A stretch of 64,000 bases of DNA from JABSOG01 sp965277695 (lineage in GTDB: Bacteria; Pseudomonadota; Gammaproteobacteria; Enterobacterales; Alteromonadaceae). The translations under genes were made by a program, and so were the position numbers. The notes below the pieces were generated by a model. That model worked only from the letters and a program-made list of their open reading frames with translations, was not told the origin of the DNA and did not search any database. Location: NCBI GenBank assembly GCA_965277695.1, contig CBDIDQ010000071.1:62001-126000 (forward strand). Reading direction: 5' to 3'. Below, piece by piece: positions 45,161-52,901 of the stretch; within the stretch, counting starts at the first letter, position 1; the number at the start of each line of letters is the position of its first letter.

Positions 45161-45238
45161 AGCGCGAAGAAATAGCGCAAAGAAATAGCGCGAAGAAATA
45201 GCGCAAAGAAATAGCGCAAAGAAATAGCGCAAAGAAAT
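45161..45238 (+). repeat. six perfect 13-bp tandem repeats in a 5' leader
   Basis: AGCGCRAAGAAAT is repeated six times without spacer (R alternates G, A, G, A, A, A), ending directly before the ribosome-binding site AGGAG of the next gene. Slippage here would change the leader length but not the coding frame. Confidence 0.92.
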
Positions 45239-45250
45239 AGGAGTCAAGAC

Positions 45251-45709
45251 ATGACAGAGCAACAAAATCGACCCAATCCCGACGAAGCACGTCAAGCACT
45301 TAACTCAATACAACAGATGGAACAAGCAGCAATAAAAAGACTTATTCCGCCACAATGGTTTGGTGGCATTATTGCCTTGCTGGCGGGATCATTAGTCACG
45401 CTGGCGGTGGTCAACCTTCGCAGTTATCAGGTATTTATCATTTTGCTGATAGGTTTGGTGATCGCCTATCAGTCGCGGCAAACTCAAGCACTTCCGAGAA
45501 AAAACCCACTTAAATTGGCCGTTATCGGTGCAGTAACCTTGTTGCCTTTATATTTTGTTTTTATTATCGTCGGACAATCCCTTGCATCTAACTTTGGTTT
45601 TATTGGCTCAGCCATATTGGCGGGTTTATTATTCGCATTTGCGGTGTATTTGTTCACTGTGCTTGAGCGTCGCTGGTATTTGCTGGATAAAGGTGATGCG
45701 AGCCAATGA
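45251..45709 (+). CDS. small membrane protein coupled to a winged-helix regulator
   Basis: 152 residues: a charged N-terminus (~35 residues) and four hydrophobic segments (WFGGIIALLAGSLVTLAVV, VFIILLIGLVIAY, LAVIGAVTLLPLYFVFIIVG, FGFIGSAILAGLLFAFAVYLF). Function unknown. A good AGGAG lies upstream. Its stop overlaps the regulator ATG (ATGA), so the two are translated together; a membrane protein paired with an HTH_34 regulator is a recurring gene pair. Confidence 0.8.
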   Translation: MTEQQNRPNPDEARQALNSIQQMEQAAIKRLIPPQWFGGIIALLAGSLVTLAVVNLRSYQVFIILLIGLVIAYQSRQTQALPRKNPLKLAVIGAVTLLPLYFVFIIVGQSLASNFGFIGSAILAGLLFAFAVYLFTVLERRWYLLDKGDASQ

Positions 45710-46008
45710 AGCTACCGCAATTTGATGCTGTGATACATGCGCCTAATCGGCTACAAATCTGTGCATTTTTGACCCCTTTAGAAGAAGCCGAATTTCAGCT
45801 ATTGCGTGATGAATTGGCTGTCAGTGATTCTGTGCTGTCCAAGCATATTAAACAGCTTGAAACGGCCGGTTATGTGCAGCAGCGCAAAAGCAAAGTCAAT
45901 GGTCGGCAGCGGACTTGGGTTTATTTAACCGCTGATGGTCGCGAAGCGTTTGCAGGTCATGTTGAAGCGTTGCGGCAGTTGGCGGATATTGCACAGACGG
46001 GTAGATGA
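45706..46008 (+). CDS. winged-helix DNA-binding regulator (HTH_34/MarR-like)
   Basis: 100 residues, a single winged-helix domain: ICAFLTPLEEAEFQLLRDELAVSDSVLSKHIKQLE (helices with the recognition helix SVLSKHIKQLE), the wing YVQQRKSKVNGRQRTWVYLT, and a dimerisation helix AFAGHVEALRQLADI. The small size and sequence fit the PF13601 group. It is likely autoregulatory through the CTTTCCA palindromes upstream of the operon. Confidence 0.85.
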   Translation: MKLPQFDAVIHAPNRLQICAFLTPLEEAEFQLLRDELAVSDSVLSKHIKQLETAGYVQQRKSKVNGRQRTWVYLTADGREAFAGHVEALRQLADIAQTGR

Positions 46009-46067
46009 TGTTTGCCGTACGTGATAGTTTATGTACGCGACAATTTTTATAAACGAGGAAAATAACA

Positions 46068-46451
46068 ATGTTTAGTCATATTATGATTGGGGCCAACGAT
46101 ATTGATGCATCAAAGGTTTTTTACGATGCGATTTTGGGGGCTATGGGCCATAAACCCGGTGTTATTGATGAAAAAGGCCGCTGCTTTTACTTCACTAAAA
46201 CCGGCATTTTCGCATTAACCAAACCGATTGATGGCGAGCCTGCGGGTCCTGGCAATGGCACCACCATAGGTTTTGCCGCAGTCGATCCAGCGACAGCTGA
46301 TGCTTGGTTTGAGGCCGGACTGGCTAATGGTGGTACAGAATGTGAAAATCCACCGGGCGTACGCGAGGCCGGACTAGGTAAGCTTTATTTGGCTTATTTG
46401 CGCGATCCCTCAGGCAACAAGCTTTGTGCTTTGCATAAAATGGAATCGTAG
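46068..46451 (+). CDS. VOC (glyoxalase/dioxygenase superfamily) protein
   Basis: 127 residues with the paired beta-alpha-beta-beta-beta modules of the VOC fold: MFSHIMIGANDIDASKVFYD at the start (metal His5-like position in SHIMIG), GTTIGFAAVDPATADAWFEA, and the C-terminal YLRDPSGNKLCALHK. Proteins of this subgroup are close to lactoylglutathione lyase-like hypotheticals. Activity and substrate unknown. Good ribosome-binding site GAGGAAAA. Confidence 0.87.
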   Translation: MFSHIMIGANDIDASKVFYDAILGAMGHKPGVIDEKGRCFYFTKTGIFALTKPIDGEPAGPGNGTTIGFAAVDPATADAWFEAGLANGGTECENPPGVREAGLGKLYLAYLRDPSGNKLCALHKMES

Positions 46452-46585
46452 TAACTGGATAAGGTTTTTCGGTGGATATTATGTATAAGATGCTAAGCGT
46501 GGTAACAAACGTGGATACCACCGAAAAATTTCACCAACACGCTTGGTATAGTGTTGCTGAAAATGGCCTTGTTGAGCCAATTTTG

Positions 46586-47582
46586 TTAGTAGCGACGGTG
46601 CGATCTAGCAATCACCCCCAGAATCTGATTGTCATCAGTTATGGTTAAAATGAACCGAATACGTTTTCCTTTTAAAGCGGCACCAATTAACGAGAAGCTT
46701 TCTGTATCGTGCAGTGTTATAAAATTATGTTTTGCATCACAATGAGTGATGACAGCGTTGTAATTATAATTCTTTAGTTCCACCATTAAATCGCCGTTTT
46801 GATCAATGAGTGAGATAAAATATTCACCGAGGTCGGCGTGATCCAATATTGCTTCAACTTCACCATTATTTTCACAAATATAAAATGGCTTATGCTCAAA
46901 TCTTAGTTGGTCTAAACTGTCGGTGCTTTTGATGACCACAAAATCAGCGTCGCAACGTTCACGTAACAATGGTTTATTGCCACCCTCGGCTGATAGTTTT
47001 GTGCGAATAACTTGGTTGACAGTCGAATGGTGTTTTACCCATTCCATTGTTTCAATGCTGGCTGCACCGATAACAGTAAGGATTTGCGTGTGAAGGTTTG
47101 ACAGATCAAGTTCTAATATAGGTTCGTGATGGGCAATTCTGTTTCTGAAGTGGTTGATTTCTTTGGCTAGCTTTTGAAAGTTCTTTCTGGTGTATGTTTG
47201 ATTTGGTAACAAGTTTTGCATCTGGGTTTGCCACAAGGACCTGTCATATTCAGATCTAAACAAGTTAGACCAAAAGTCAAAAGTGAGTACCGCAACAATA
47301 TCATTTGTTGAGGCCGTTTTTGCTCGTGATTTACCATTTTCAAGTGAACTTTGGCTTTGTGCATATAAGCAGGCGGATAAAGTTGTTATTTATTGGCCAG
47401 TCCGTGCCAAATTTGTTTATTAGTATGGCATTGATTCTGGTAGCAGATAAGGAGCTAATGAGCTGAGTATTGTTTTTGCTGTATTTAAAAGGTGCTTGAC
47501 TATCGGCCATTTCGGTGGAATACTCCTCAATTGGTAGCAGTTGATGTGGCCCCTCTGACTTTATGTCAAGCGTCCTCAACAC
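46586..47582 (-). pseudogene. degenerate Abi-like (Abi_2 type) gene
   Basis: The frame ending at 46586 carries a clear Abi-family core: DIVAVLTFDFWSNLFRSEYD, NQTYTRKNFQKLAKEI and FRNRIAHHEPILELDL. It can be read upstream only to a stop near 47390; the sequence before that (ATRINAILINKFGTDWPINN) continues in a different frame (47340-47582), joined near 47352 if one base is removed. The usual N-terminal ~80 residues are absent or unrecognisable. The C-terminal ~110 residues (DADFVVIKSTDS, GVIARSHRRY) form an additional beta-rich domain. A broken abortive-infection relative; a shorter functional form starting at TTG 47263 is possible. Confidence 0.65.
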
Positions 47583-47593
47583 CAGAACTGAAT

Positions 47594-47634
47594 CCCGAGA
47601 CAGACATTATGTTCCTCTCGGGTTTTTCTTTTTT
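47594..47634 (+). terminator. orphan rho-independent terminator-like hairpin
   Basis: Stem CCCGAGA/TCTCGGG with a 15-base loop followed by TTTTTCTTTTTT on the + strand. No + strand gene lies directly upstream, so it may end a small RNA or be a remnant. Confidence 0.5.
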
Positions 47635-47751
47635 AGAAGCTGGCTTTTATTGGCAACCTCTTGTTTTGTACAATATATTGTAACGCTATTTGTTTACGTT
47701 TTGGCTCCGACCATATAGAGCAAATTAGGGTTACAGTTATCCTCAACATTC

Positions 47752-47812
47752 ACGAGGTTGAAACCTCGTCTACGGCAGAGCTGGTAGGCCGTAGACGCGA
47801 ATTCATTCGCGT
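47752..47812. repeat. REP/BIME-like composite
   Basis: Reversed unit 47752-47773 (arms ACGAGGTT/AACCTCGT, head GTAG read on the - strand) and forward unit 47791-47812 (head GTAG, arms ACGCGAAT/ATTCGCGT), joined by an inverted TACGGC/GCCGTA pair. It is the mirror orientation of the element at 1311-1373. Confidence 0.78.
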
Positions 47813-47873
47813 TTTTTTGATTATCAATTGTTACCCTGTTTGATTGGTGCCTACGTTTTGTAATTATTCAGCT

Positions 47874-48011
47874 TGTGGATAACTCAAGGAGGGGCGTCCG
47901 ATGTGTCGGACCACCGCCGCGATAATTGGTGCAGCCATTTCAAAAACTGATGTACTTTCGGCACAAATCGCGCCGAGACGGCCCTCCTTGTTTTGATATC
48001 ATTTATCCACA
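47874..48011. other. structured palindromic element flanked by inverted DnaA-box sequences
   Basis: TGTGGATAA (47874-47882) and TTATCCACA (48003-48011) are perfect, oppositely oriented DnaA-box consensus 9-mers. Between them, CAAGGAGGGGCGTC (47885-47898) pairs with GACGGCCCTCCTTG (47977-47990) with one mismatch. Inside are a GTCCGA/TCGGAC hairpin (47896-47911, competing with the outer stem) and pairings CGCGAT/ATCGCG and GTGC/GCAC. No coding frame. It could be a structured RNA, a DnaA-titrating site or a small mobile element. Confidence 0.6.
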
Positions 48012-48106
48012 GAACCATCGGTTTCGCTGAATAGTTACTACGTTTTTAACTATAGAGTACACCACTAATGCTTTCTACTTTCCCTATATCTATAGAAAAA
48101 ACCAAT

Positions 48107-48136
48107 AAAAAAGGCCGACAAACGTCAGCCTTTTTT
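48107..48136 (-). terminator. terminator of the gpt transcript
   Basis: On the - strand, AAAAGGCTGAC, an AAC(G)-type loop and GTCGGCCTTTTTT form a stem with a T-run just after the gpt stop codon. A-rich flanks also allow it to work on the other strand. Confidence 0.8.
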
Positions 48137-48160
48137 CAATTCTACGGTGATAAAACCGCG

Positions 48161-48637
48161 TTATTCTTTACCCGCTAGCGGGTCTTCATACTTCATCACT
48201 AGATCCCATGGTAAGTGGATCCAAGTTTCTTGATTGATGTCGGTTACGTACATGTCAACTAGTGGTTTGCCTTGTGGTTTGGCATAAACGGTGACAAATG
48301 TCGCATTAGGGAATTTTTCATTGATGACTTTGGCGGTGCTGCCAGTATCAACTAAATCGTCGACGATCAGGATGTCTGCGGCATCGTCTAATACGTCTTT
48401 GATGATTTGCAGACCACGTTGTTTGTCATTGTCATAGCTTGAAATGCAAATGGTATCAACCAAACGGATGTTTAGCTCACGGGCCAAAATGGCCGCAGGC
48501 ACCAAACCACCACGGCTGACCGCCACGATGCCACGGTATTCTTTACCCGTCTTGATTATCATTTGCGCCAACTGACGCGTGGTGCGATGCATGTCTTCCC
48601 ATGAGACATAAAACTCTTTGTGATCCAATGGTTCCAT
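48161..48637 (-). CDS. gpt: xanthine-guanine phosphoribosyltransferase
   Basis: 158 residues, close to E. coli Gpt (152). YVSWEDMHRTTRQLAQMI at the start, IVAVSRGGLVPAAILAREL, and the PRPP-binding ILIVDDLVDTGST are diagnostic; the C-terminal TWIHLPWDLVMKYEDPLAG completes the hood. It salvages guanine, xanthine and hypoxanthine with PRPP. It lies downstream of deoB-deoD-tdk on the same strand, receiving purine bases released by DeoD. Confidence 0.95.
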   Translation of the reverse strand: MEPLDHKEFYVSWEDMHRTTRQLAQMIIKTGKEYRGIVAVSRGGLVPAAILARELNIRLVDTICISSYDNDKQRGLQIIKDVLDDAADILIVDDLVDTGSTAKVINEKFPNATFVTVYAKPQGKPLVDMYVTDINQETWIHLPWDLVMKYEDPLAGKE

Positions 48638-48692
48638 TGTTATAACCTTTTCAGTACTGTTTCAATATTGTGTGAATTAATGGTGTAATAAA

Positions 48693-49271
48693 TTAAGTTC
48701 GCTGTGCTTCGAAAAAATGCTTGCGACAAACAGAGACGTATCGCGAGTCACCGCCTATCTCTATCTGTTCACCTTCTGTTACTGGCACTCCATCGAGATT
48801 GACCCGTAATACCATCGTCGCTTTGCGACCACAGTGACAAACGGCTTTGATCTCGCTGAGCTTATCTGCCAGCACCAGTAAATAAATGCTGCCTTCAAAG
48901 GGTTCGCCCTGATAATCAGAGCGTAAACCATAACACAACACTGGCACATCAAGTTCGTCTGCCACCCGAGCTAATTGGTGAACTTGCAGTTTACTTAAAA
49001 ACTGCGCTTCATCAATAAACAGGCAATTGATCAGCGTATCGGCAAGGTGCTTTAGCATCTCTTGCCAAAAATCAGTGTCGGCAGTAAAAGTCGCGGCTTC
49101 TTCGGTCAAGCCAATCCGCGAGCTAATTTTGCCCACACCATAACGATCATCAATCGCAGCGGTATAAAGTTTAGTCGTCATCCCGCGTTCACGATAGTTG
49201 TATGACGATTGCAACAAGCTGGTGGATTTTCCGGCATTCATCGCCGAAAAATAGAAATACAGCTGAGCCAC
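48693..49271 (-). CDS. tdk: thymidine kinase
   Basis: 192 residues. The P-loop FSAMNAGKST opens the protein, FIDEAQFL is the Walker B region, and zinc ligands are visible in VCHCGRKA and the C-terminal CRKHF. This is the type II (E. coli-like) enzyme phosphorylating thymidine and deoxyuridine with ATP. The start codon immediately follows the deoD stop (no spacer), so translation is coupled. Confidence 0.95.
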   Translation of the reverse strand: MAQLYFYFSAMNAGKSTSLLQSSYNYRERGMTTKLYTAAIDDRYGVGKISSRIGLTEEAATFTADTDFWQEMLKHLADTLINCLFIDEAQFLSKLQVHQLARVADELDVPVLCYGLRSDYQGEPFEGSIYLLVLADKLSEIKAVCHCGRKATMVLRVNLDGVPVTEGEQIEIGGDSRYVSVCRKHFFEAQRT

Positions 49272-49973
49272 TTAAATCATTTCCAAGGCGATTTTTACCA
49301 TGTCATCAAACGAGTTTTGACGCTCGTCAGAAGGTAAAGCTTCGCCGGTGACCACATGATCACTAACGGTGCAAATGGCAATAGCATTGACATTGTATTC
49401 TGCTGCAACACCGTATAAACCAGCCGCTTCCATTTCAACTGCTAAAATACCGTACTTGTCGAGCAAGGCATAAATGGAGTCATCGGTATGATAAAAAGTA
49501 TCGGTAGTGAAGATATTACCAACTTTGGCTTTAATGCCTTGATCAGCGGCTGATTTGACCGCTTTTTCAAGTAGCGAGTAAGAAGCAATCGCTGAGTAGT
49601 TAAGCCCTTTTAAGCGCACATTATTGACCGGAGAGTCAGTGGTTGCACCCATGCCGATAACCACGTCACGTAGCTTAACGTCAGATTTGATACCGCCACA
49701 ACTGCCGATGCGAATAAGGTTTTTAACGCCTAAAAATTTAACTAATTCAGTGGCATAGATTGAAATGGACGCAACGCCCATGCCCGAACCCATGATGCTG
49801 ACCGGTTTGCCCTTGTAAGTACCGGTGTAACCAAACATGTTACGCACCGAAGTGACGAGTTTGGCATCGGTAAGAAACGTCTCGGCAATGTGCTTAGCAC
49901 GAAGCGGATCGCCCGGCATGAGGACGGTTTCGGCGAAATCACCGAGTTCGGCATTAATGTGTGGAGTAGCCAT
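49272..49973 (-). CDS. deoD: purine nucleoside phosphorylase DeoD
   Basis: 233 residues, the hexameric bacterial type. TPHINAELGDFAETVLMPGDP (start), GMGVASISIYATELV (phosphate site), LIRIGSCGGIK and VEMEAAGLYGVAAEY (ribose/base site), and the catalytic Asp in TVSDHVVTGE. It splits purine (deoxy)nucleosides to base and (deoxy)ribose-1-phosphate, which DeoB next converts to the 5-phosphate. Third-last gene of the leftward unit, coupled to tdk. Confidence 0.96.
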   Translation of the reverse strand: MATPHINAELGDFAETVLMPGDPLRAKHIAETFLTDAKLVTSVRNMFGYTGTYKGKPVSIMGSGMGVASISIYATELVKFLGVKNLIRIGSCGGIKSDVKLRDVVIGMGATTDSPVNNVRLKGLNYSAIASYSLLEKAVKSAADQGIKAKVGNIFTTDTFYHTDDSIYALLDKYGILAVEMEAAGLYGVAAEYNVNAIAICTVSDHVVTGEALPSDERQNSFDDMVKIALEMI

Positions 49974-49993
49974 AGGTTCTGTGCTCTTTATCT

Positions 49994-50034
49994 GTTATCT
50001 GTAAAATGTTATCTGTAAAACGTTATCTGTAAAT
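49994..50034. repeat. three 14-bp tandem repeats between deoB and deoD
   Basis: GTTATCTGTAAAAY is repeated at 49994, 50008 and 50022 (last copy one base short), filling most of the 62-base gap between the two genes. A partial copy (TTTATCTGTTATC) precedes it. Confidence 0.8.
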
Positions 50035-50035
50035 G

Positions 50036-51274
50036 CTAACTGTTAAATATCGATTGCTTAAAGGATGTGCCATGGGCCATCGGAGGTAAATCATAAATCG
50101 CTGTCAGGGTTTGTCCGATATCAGCAAAAGTATCACGCTCACCCAAGTCCTGGGCATTTAATTGAGCGCCATAAAATATCACCGGAATACATTCGCGAGT
50201 ATGGTCGCTGCCCGGCCAAGTTGGATCACAACCATGATCGGCAGTCAAAATCAGAATGTCAGTGTCGCGCATTTTAGCGATAAACTGACTTAAACGCTGA
50301 TCGAAGTATTCCAATGCTTCGCCATAACCCACCGGATCACGTCGATGACCATAATGCATATCAAAATCGACCAGATTAGTGAAAACCAGCGAATTATCTG
50401 GGGCATCACTGAGTTGTTGCTCAGCGGTATCCATTAACTCACTTAGGCCATTGGCCTTGAACTTTTCGCTGATCCCCTGATGGGCATAAATATCGGCGAT
50501 CTTGCCAATGCTGATGACTGTGCCACCAGCATCGGTGAGCTTTTCTAGCATGGTTTTGCTTGGTGGTAAAATGGCATAATCGCGACGGTTGCCTGAGCGG
50601 GTGTAGTTGTCTGGACTATCGCCAGTGAAGGGACGGGCGATCACCCGACCAATATTATAATCTTCAAGCAATTCACGGGTGGTTTCACACAAGGTTAATA
50701 AACGCTCTAGGCCAAAATGTTCTTCGTGGGCGGCAATTTGAAATACGCTGTCCGCAGAAGTATAAATAATCGGCATTCCAGTGTTAATATGCTCATCACC
50801 AAACGCTTTGATGACTTCGGTGCCCGAGGCATGACCATTACATAAAGAGCCGCTGATGCCACCTTGTTGATAAACCTTGTCTAATAATTCTTGTGGGAAA
50901 CAGTTGGCTTTATTGCCAAAATAACCCCAATCAAACAATACCGGGACGCCCATGATTTCCCAATGTCCGCTTGGGGTGTCTTTACCTGTACTGATTTCAT
51001 TGGCATAACCATAGGAGGCGATGGGGTCGGATAGGGTATTGTCGATAACTGCTTTGCAATGTAAGTCTTTGCCTGTAGAGCCTTTATAGGCGTGGGCGAG
51101 GCCAAGACGGCAAAGATTAGGGATGCTCATGGGACGTTTTTTTTCAGCAGCAAATGCAGTGGCTAGATTGCCTAAGGTGTTTGCGCCAACATCATTAAAG
51201 TCGGCTGCATCGCGGGTTTCGCCGATCCCCAAACTGTCGATAAGCAGTATAAAAGTTCGCGCCTGTGTTGTCAT
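50036..51274 (-). CDS. deoB: phosphopentomutase DeoB
   Basis: 412 residues. Alkaline-phosphatase-superfamily metal motifs: FILLIDSLGIGE (first Asp), TGKDTPSGHWEIMG (phosphorylated Thr region), DFDMHYGHRRDP and ILTADHGCDPTWPGSDHTRE. It interconverts (deoxy)ribose 1- and 5-phosphates. First gene of the leftward salvage unit deoB-deoD-tdk-gpt, divergent from deoC, sharing the operator-bearing control region 51275-51853. Confidence 0.96.
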   Translation of the reverse strand: MTTQARTFILLIDSLGIGETRDAADFNDVGANTLGNLATAFAAEKKRPMSIPNLCRLGLAHAYKGSTGKDLHCKAVIDNTLSDPIASYGYANEISTGKDTPSGHWEIMGVPVLFDWGYFGNKANCFPQELLDKVYQQGGISGSLCNGHASGTEVIKAFGDEHINTGMPIIYTSADSVFQIAAHEEHFGLERLLTLCETTRELLEDYNIGRVIARPFTGDSPDNYTRSGNRRDYAILPPSKTMLEKLTDAGGTVISIGKIADIYAHQGISEKFKANGLSELMDTAEQQLSDAPDNSLVFTNLVDFDMHYGHRRDPVGYGEALEYFDQRLSQFIAKMRDTDILILTADHGCDPTWPGSDHTRECIPVIFYGAQLNAQDLGERDTFADIGQTLTAIYDLPPMAHGTSFKQSIFNS

Positions 51275-51377
51275 TTTGGTGACCTGATGAGTGATCTGTC
51301 TGTAAGAAGTTTAGGAGGATAATCCTTAAGTAGGGTTAGCGCAACAATTAGTTAACTTTCTAACTTTAAAATCACCA

Positions 51378-51399
51378 AATCTGACCACATGGTCAGATT
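51378..51399. promoter_or_regulatory. deo operator candidate 1 (10-bp arm palindrome)
   Basis: AATCTGACCA and TGGTCAGATT flank a CA centre: a perfect 10-base-arm palindrome, 104 bp upstream of deoB. The same TGACCA/TGGTCA half-sites recur at 51637-51652 and 51685-51692. Confidence 0.6.
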
Positions 51400-51636
51400 G
51401 GTGAGGAGGCCATAAATGATTCTAGAAAACTAAAATCAAGGCCCAAATAAGACTTAAATGTGAGCATTGGTAATAACACAAAACCGTTCACCTTTTTAGT
51501 GTATAGCTTATATCATATGACTTTCAAGTGTTTTTGTAAATTATTTACCGAACAGTTAAGTGGACACTTTTCACTGTAATGGTGTTTTTCAGTTGGTTGA
51601 TTTTTGTCCTTGCCGATATCCCGCCTTTGAGTTAAA

Positions 51637-51652
51637 CTGACTATATGGTCAG
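51637..51652. promoter_or_regulatory. deo operator candidate 2
   Basis: CTGACTA-TA-TGGTCAG is a palindrome with one mismatched pair and the same half-site as the copy at 51378. It lies about 200 bp upstream of deoC, with a further half-site CTGACCAT at 51685-51692. The remainder of 51275-51853 shows no gene. Confidence 0.55.
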
Positions 51653-51853
51653 GTAAATATAAGGCATTATTCAAGCCGCTGTTCCTGACCATGTTGAAAA
51701 AACCACCCTGTGGCAGTCAAATAGCGGCTACTCTGTATAGGTTATTTATGAGTTAAATGTAAATAAAATGTGGGTGAAAGGCGGTTGTTCAGTACGATAA
51801 AGCCCTGACAACCGTAAAAGACAACGAATCATAATCAGGCAATTGAAACAGCT

Positions 51854-52876
51854 ATGAAAAAGACCATGAATAAGACAGCGACCCTTAAGTCGGTTCCTGC
51901 GCAACCGGCCGTCGACTCGGCGTCCAGTCATGAACGTAATCCTGGTACTGCCTTTGAGCCGGACAAGATTGCTGCGATCAAAATCAATCGTAGTGCCGTC
52001 GAGCGCAGAGCCGCCCAATACGGTAAACGCCGCACGGTGAAAAAAGACTGGCAAGCCGCCTGGCTGCTAAAAGCCATCACCATGATTGATTTAACCACGT
52101 TAGCTGGTGACGACACTATCGGCAACGTCCAGCGTTTATGCGCTAAAGCCAGCCAACCAGTATTACCTGAAATTTTGCAACAACTGGGTGTTGAAGAGTT
52201 AAATATTCAAACCGGTGCGGTTTGCGTCTATCACAATCTGGTCGATGAGGCCAAAAAAGCGCTAAAAGGCAGCAAGATTAATATCGCTGCGGTATCTACC
52301 GGTTTCCCTGCCGGACAAATCCCCTTGGAATTTAAATTAAATGAAGTGCGTGCTTCGGTTGCCGCTGGTGCCAGCGAAATCGATATCGTGATCTCCCGAG
52401 GTCTGGTATTAACCGGACAATGGCAAGCATTATACGATGAAGTTAAAGCCTGTCGTGAAGCCTGTGGCGATGCCCACCTTAAAGTGATTTTAGCCACTGG
52501 CGAATTGGCCACATTAACCAATGTCGCTAAAGCTAGCCACGTCAGCATGATGGCGGGGGCTGATTTCATTAAAACCAGCACCGGTAAAGAAAGTGTCAAT
52601 GCCACCTTGCCAGTGAGCCTAGTAATGACTCGGGCTATCCGGGATTATCATGAGCAAACCGGTTTTAAAGTCGGTTATAAACCCGCTGGTGGTATCCGCA
52701 CCGCCAAACAAGCGATTGAATGGCTGATCTTGATGAAAGAAGAGCTAGGCAATGACTGGTTGACGCCCGATTTATTCCGTTTTGGTGCCAGTGGTTTGTT
52801 GACCGATATTGAGCGTCAGCTAGAACACCATGTCACCGGGCGCTATTCCGCCAATTTCCGTCACCCAATGAGCTAA
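51854..52876 (+). CDS. deoC: deoxyribose-phosphate aldolase, long (animal-like) type
   Basis: 340 residues, much longer than E. coli DeoC (259). Schiff-base Lys240 in DFIKTSTGK and Lys276 in KPAGGIR are 36 apart as in human DERA. The segments KKDWQAAWLLKAITMIDLTT, VLTGQWQALYDEV, LATGELATLTNV and the end HHVTGRYSANF-PMS correspond strikingly to the human enzyme. The first ~40 residues are a variable tail. It cleaves deoxyribose 5-phosphate to glyceraldehyde 3-phosphate and acetaldehyde. First gene of the rightward unit. ATG 51866 is an alternative start. Confidence 0.95.
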   Translation: MKKTMNKTATLKSVPAQPAVDSASSHERNPGTAFEPDKIAAIKINRSAVERRAAQYGKRRTVKKDWQAAWLLKAITMIDLTTLAGDDTIGNVQRLCAKASQPVLPEILQQLGVEELNIQTGAVCVYHNLVDEAKKALKGSKINIAAVSTGFPAGQIPLEFKLNEVRASVAAGASEIDIVISRGLVLTGQWQALYDEVKACREACGDAHLKVILATGELATLTNVAKASHVSMMAGADFIKTSTGKESVNATLPVSLVMTRAIRDYHEQTGFKVGYKPAGGIRTAKQAIEWLILMKEELGNDWLTPDLFRFGASGLLTDIERQLEHHVTGRYSANFRHPMS

Positions 52877-52901
52877 CGAATAAGTCAATCAGGAAACTAT
52901 C

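Noticed and set aside
44884..45162. A functional 92-residue response regulator
   Set aside because: Homology stops mid-domain at about residue 64; the remaining residues are translated from operator sequence.
45069..45299. - strand open frame with repeated FALFLCAIS segments
   Set aside because: Read from the 13-bp tandem repeats and the operator region; overlaps a well-supported + strand operon leader.
47516..47590. tRNA-like D-arm (CTCAATTGGTAG) before a terminator-like hairpin
   Set aside because: No anticodon arm, no GGTTCGAA T-arm and no acceptor pairing could be built; the stretch is also part of the degenerate Abi-like frame.
47874..48011. Chromosomal replication origin (two DnaA boxes)
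   Set aside because: Only two boxes, no AT-rich unwinding region and no dnaA, dnaN, gidA or similar genes nearby.
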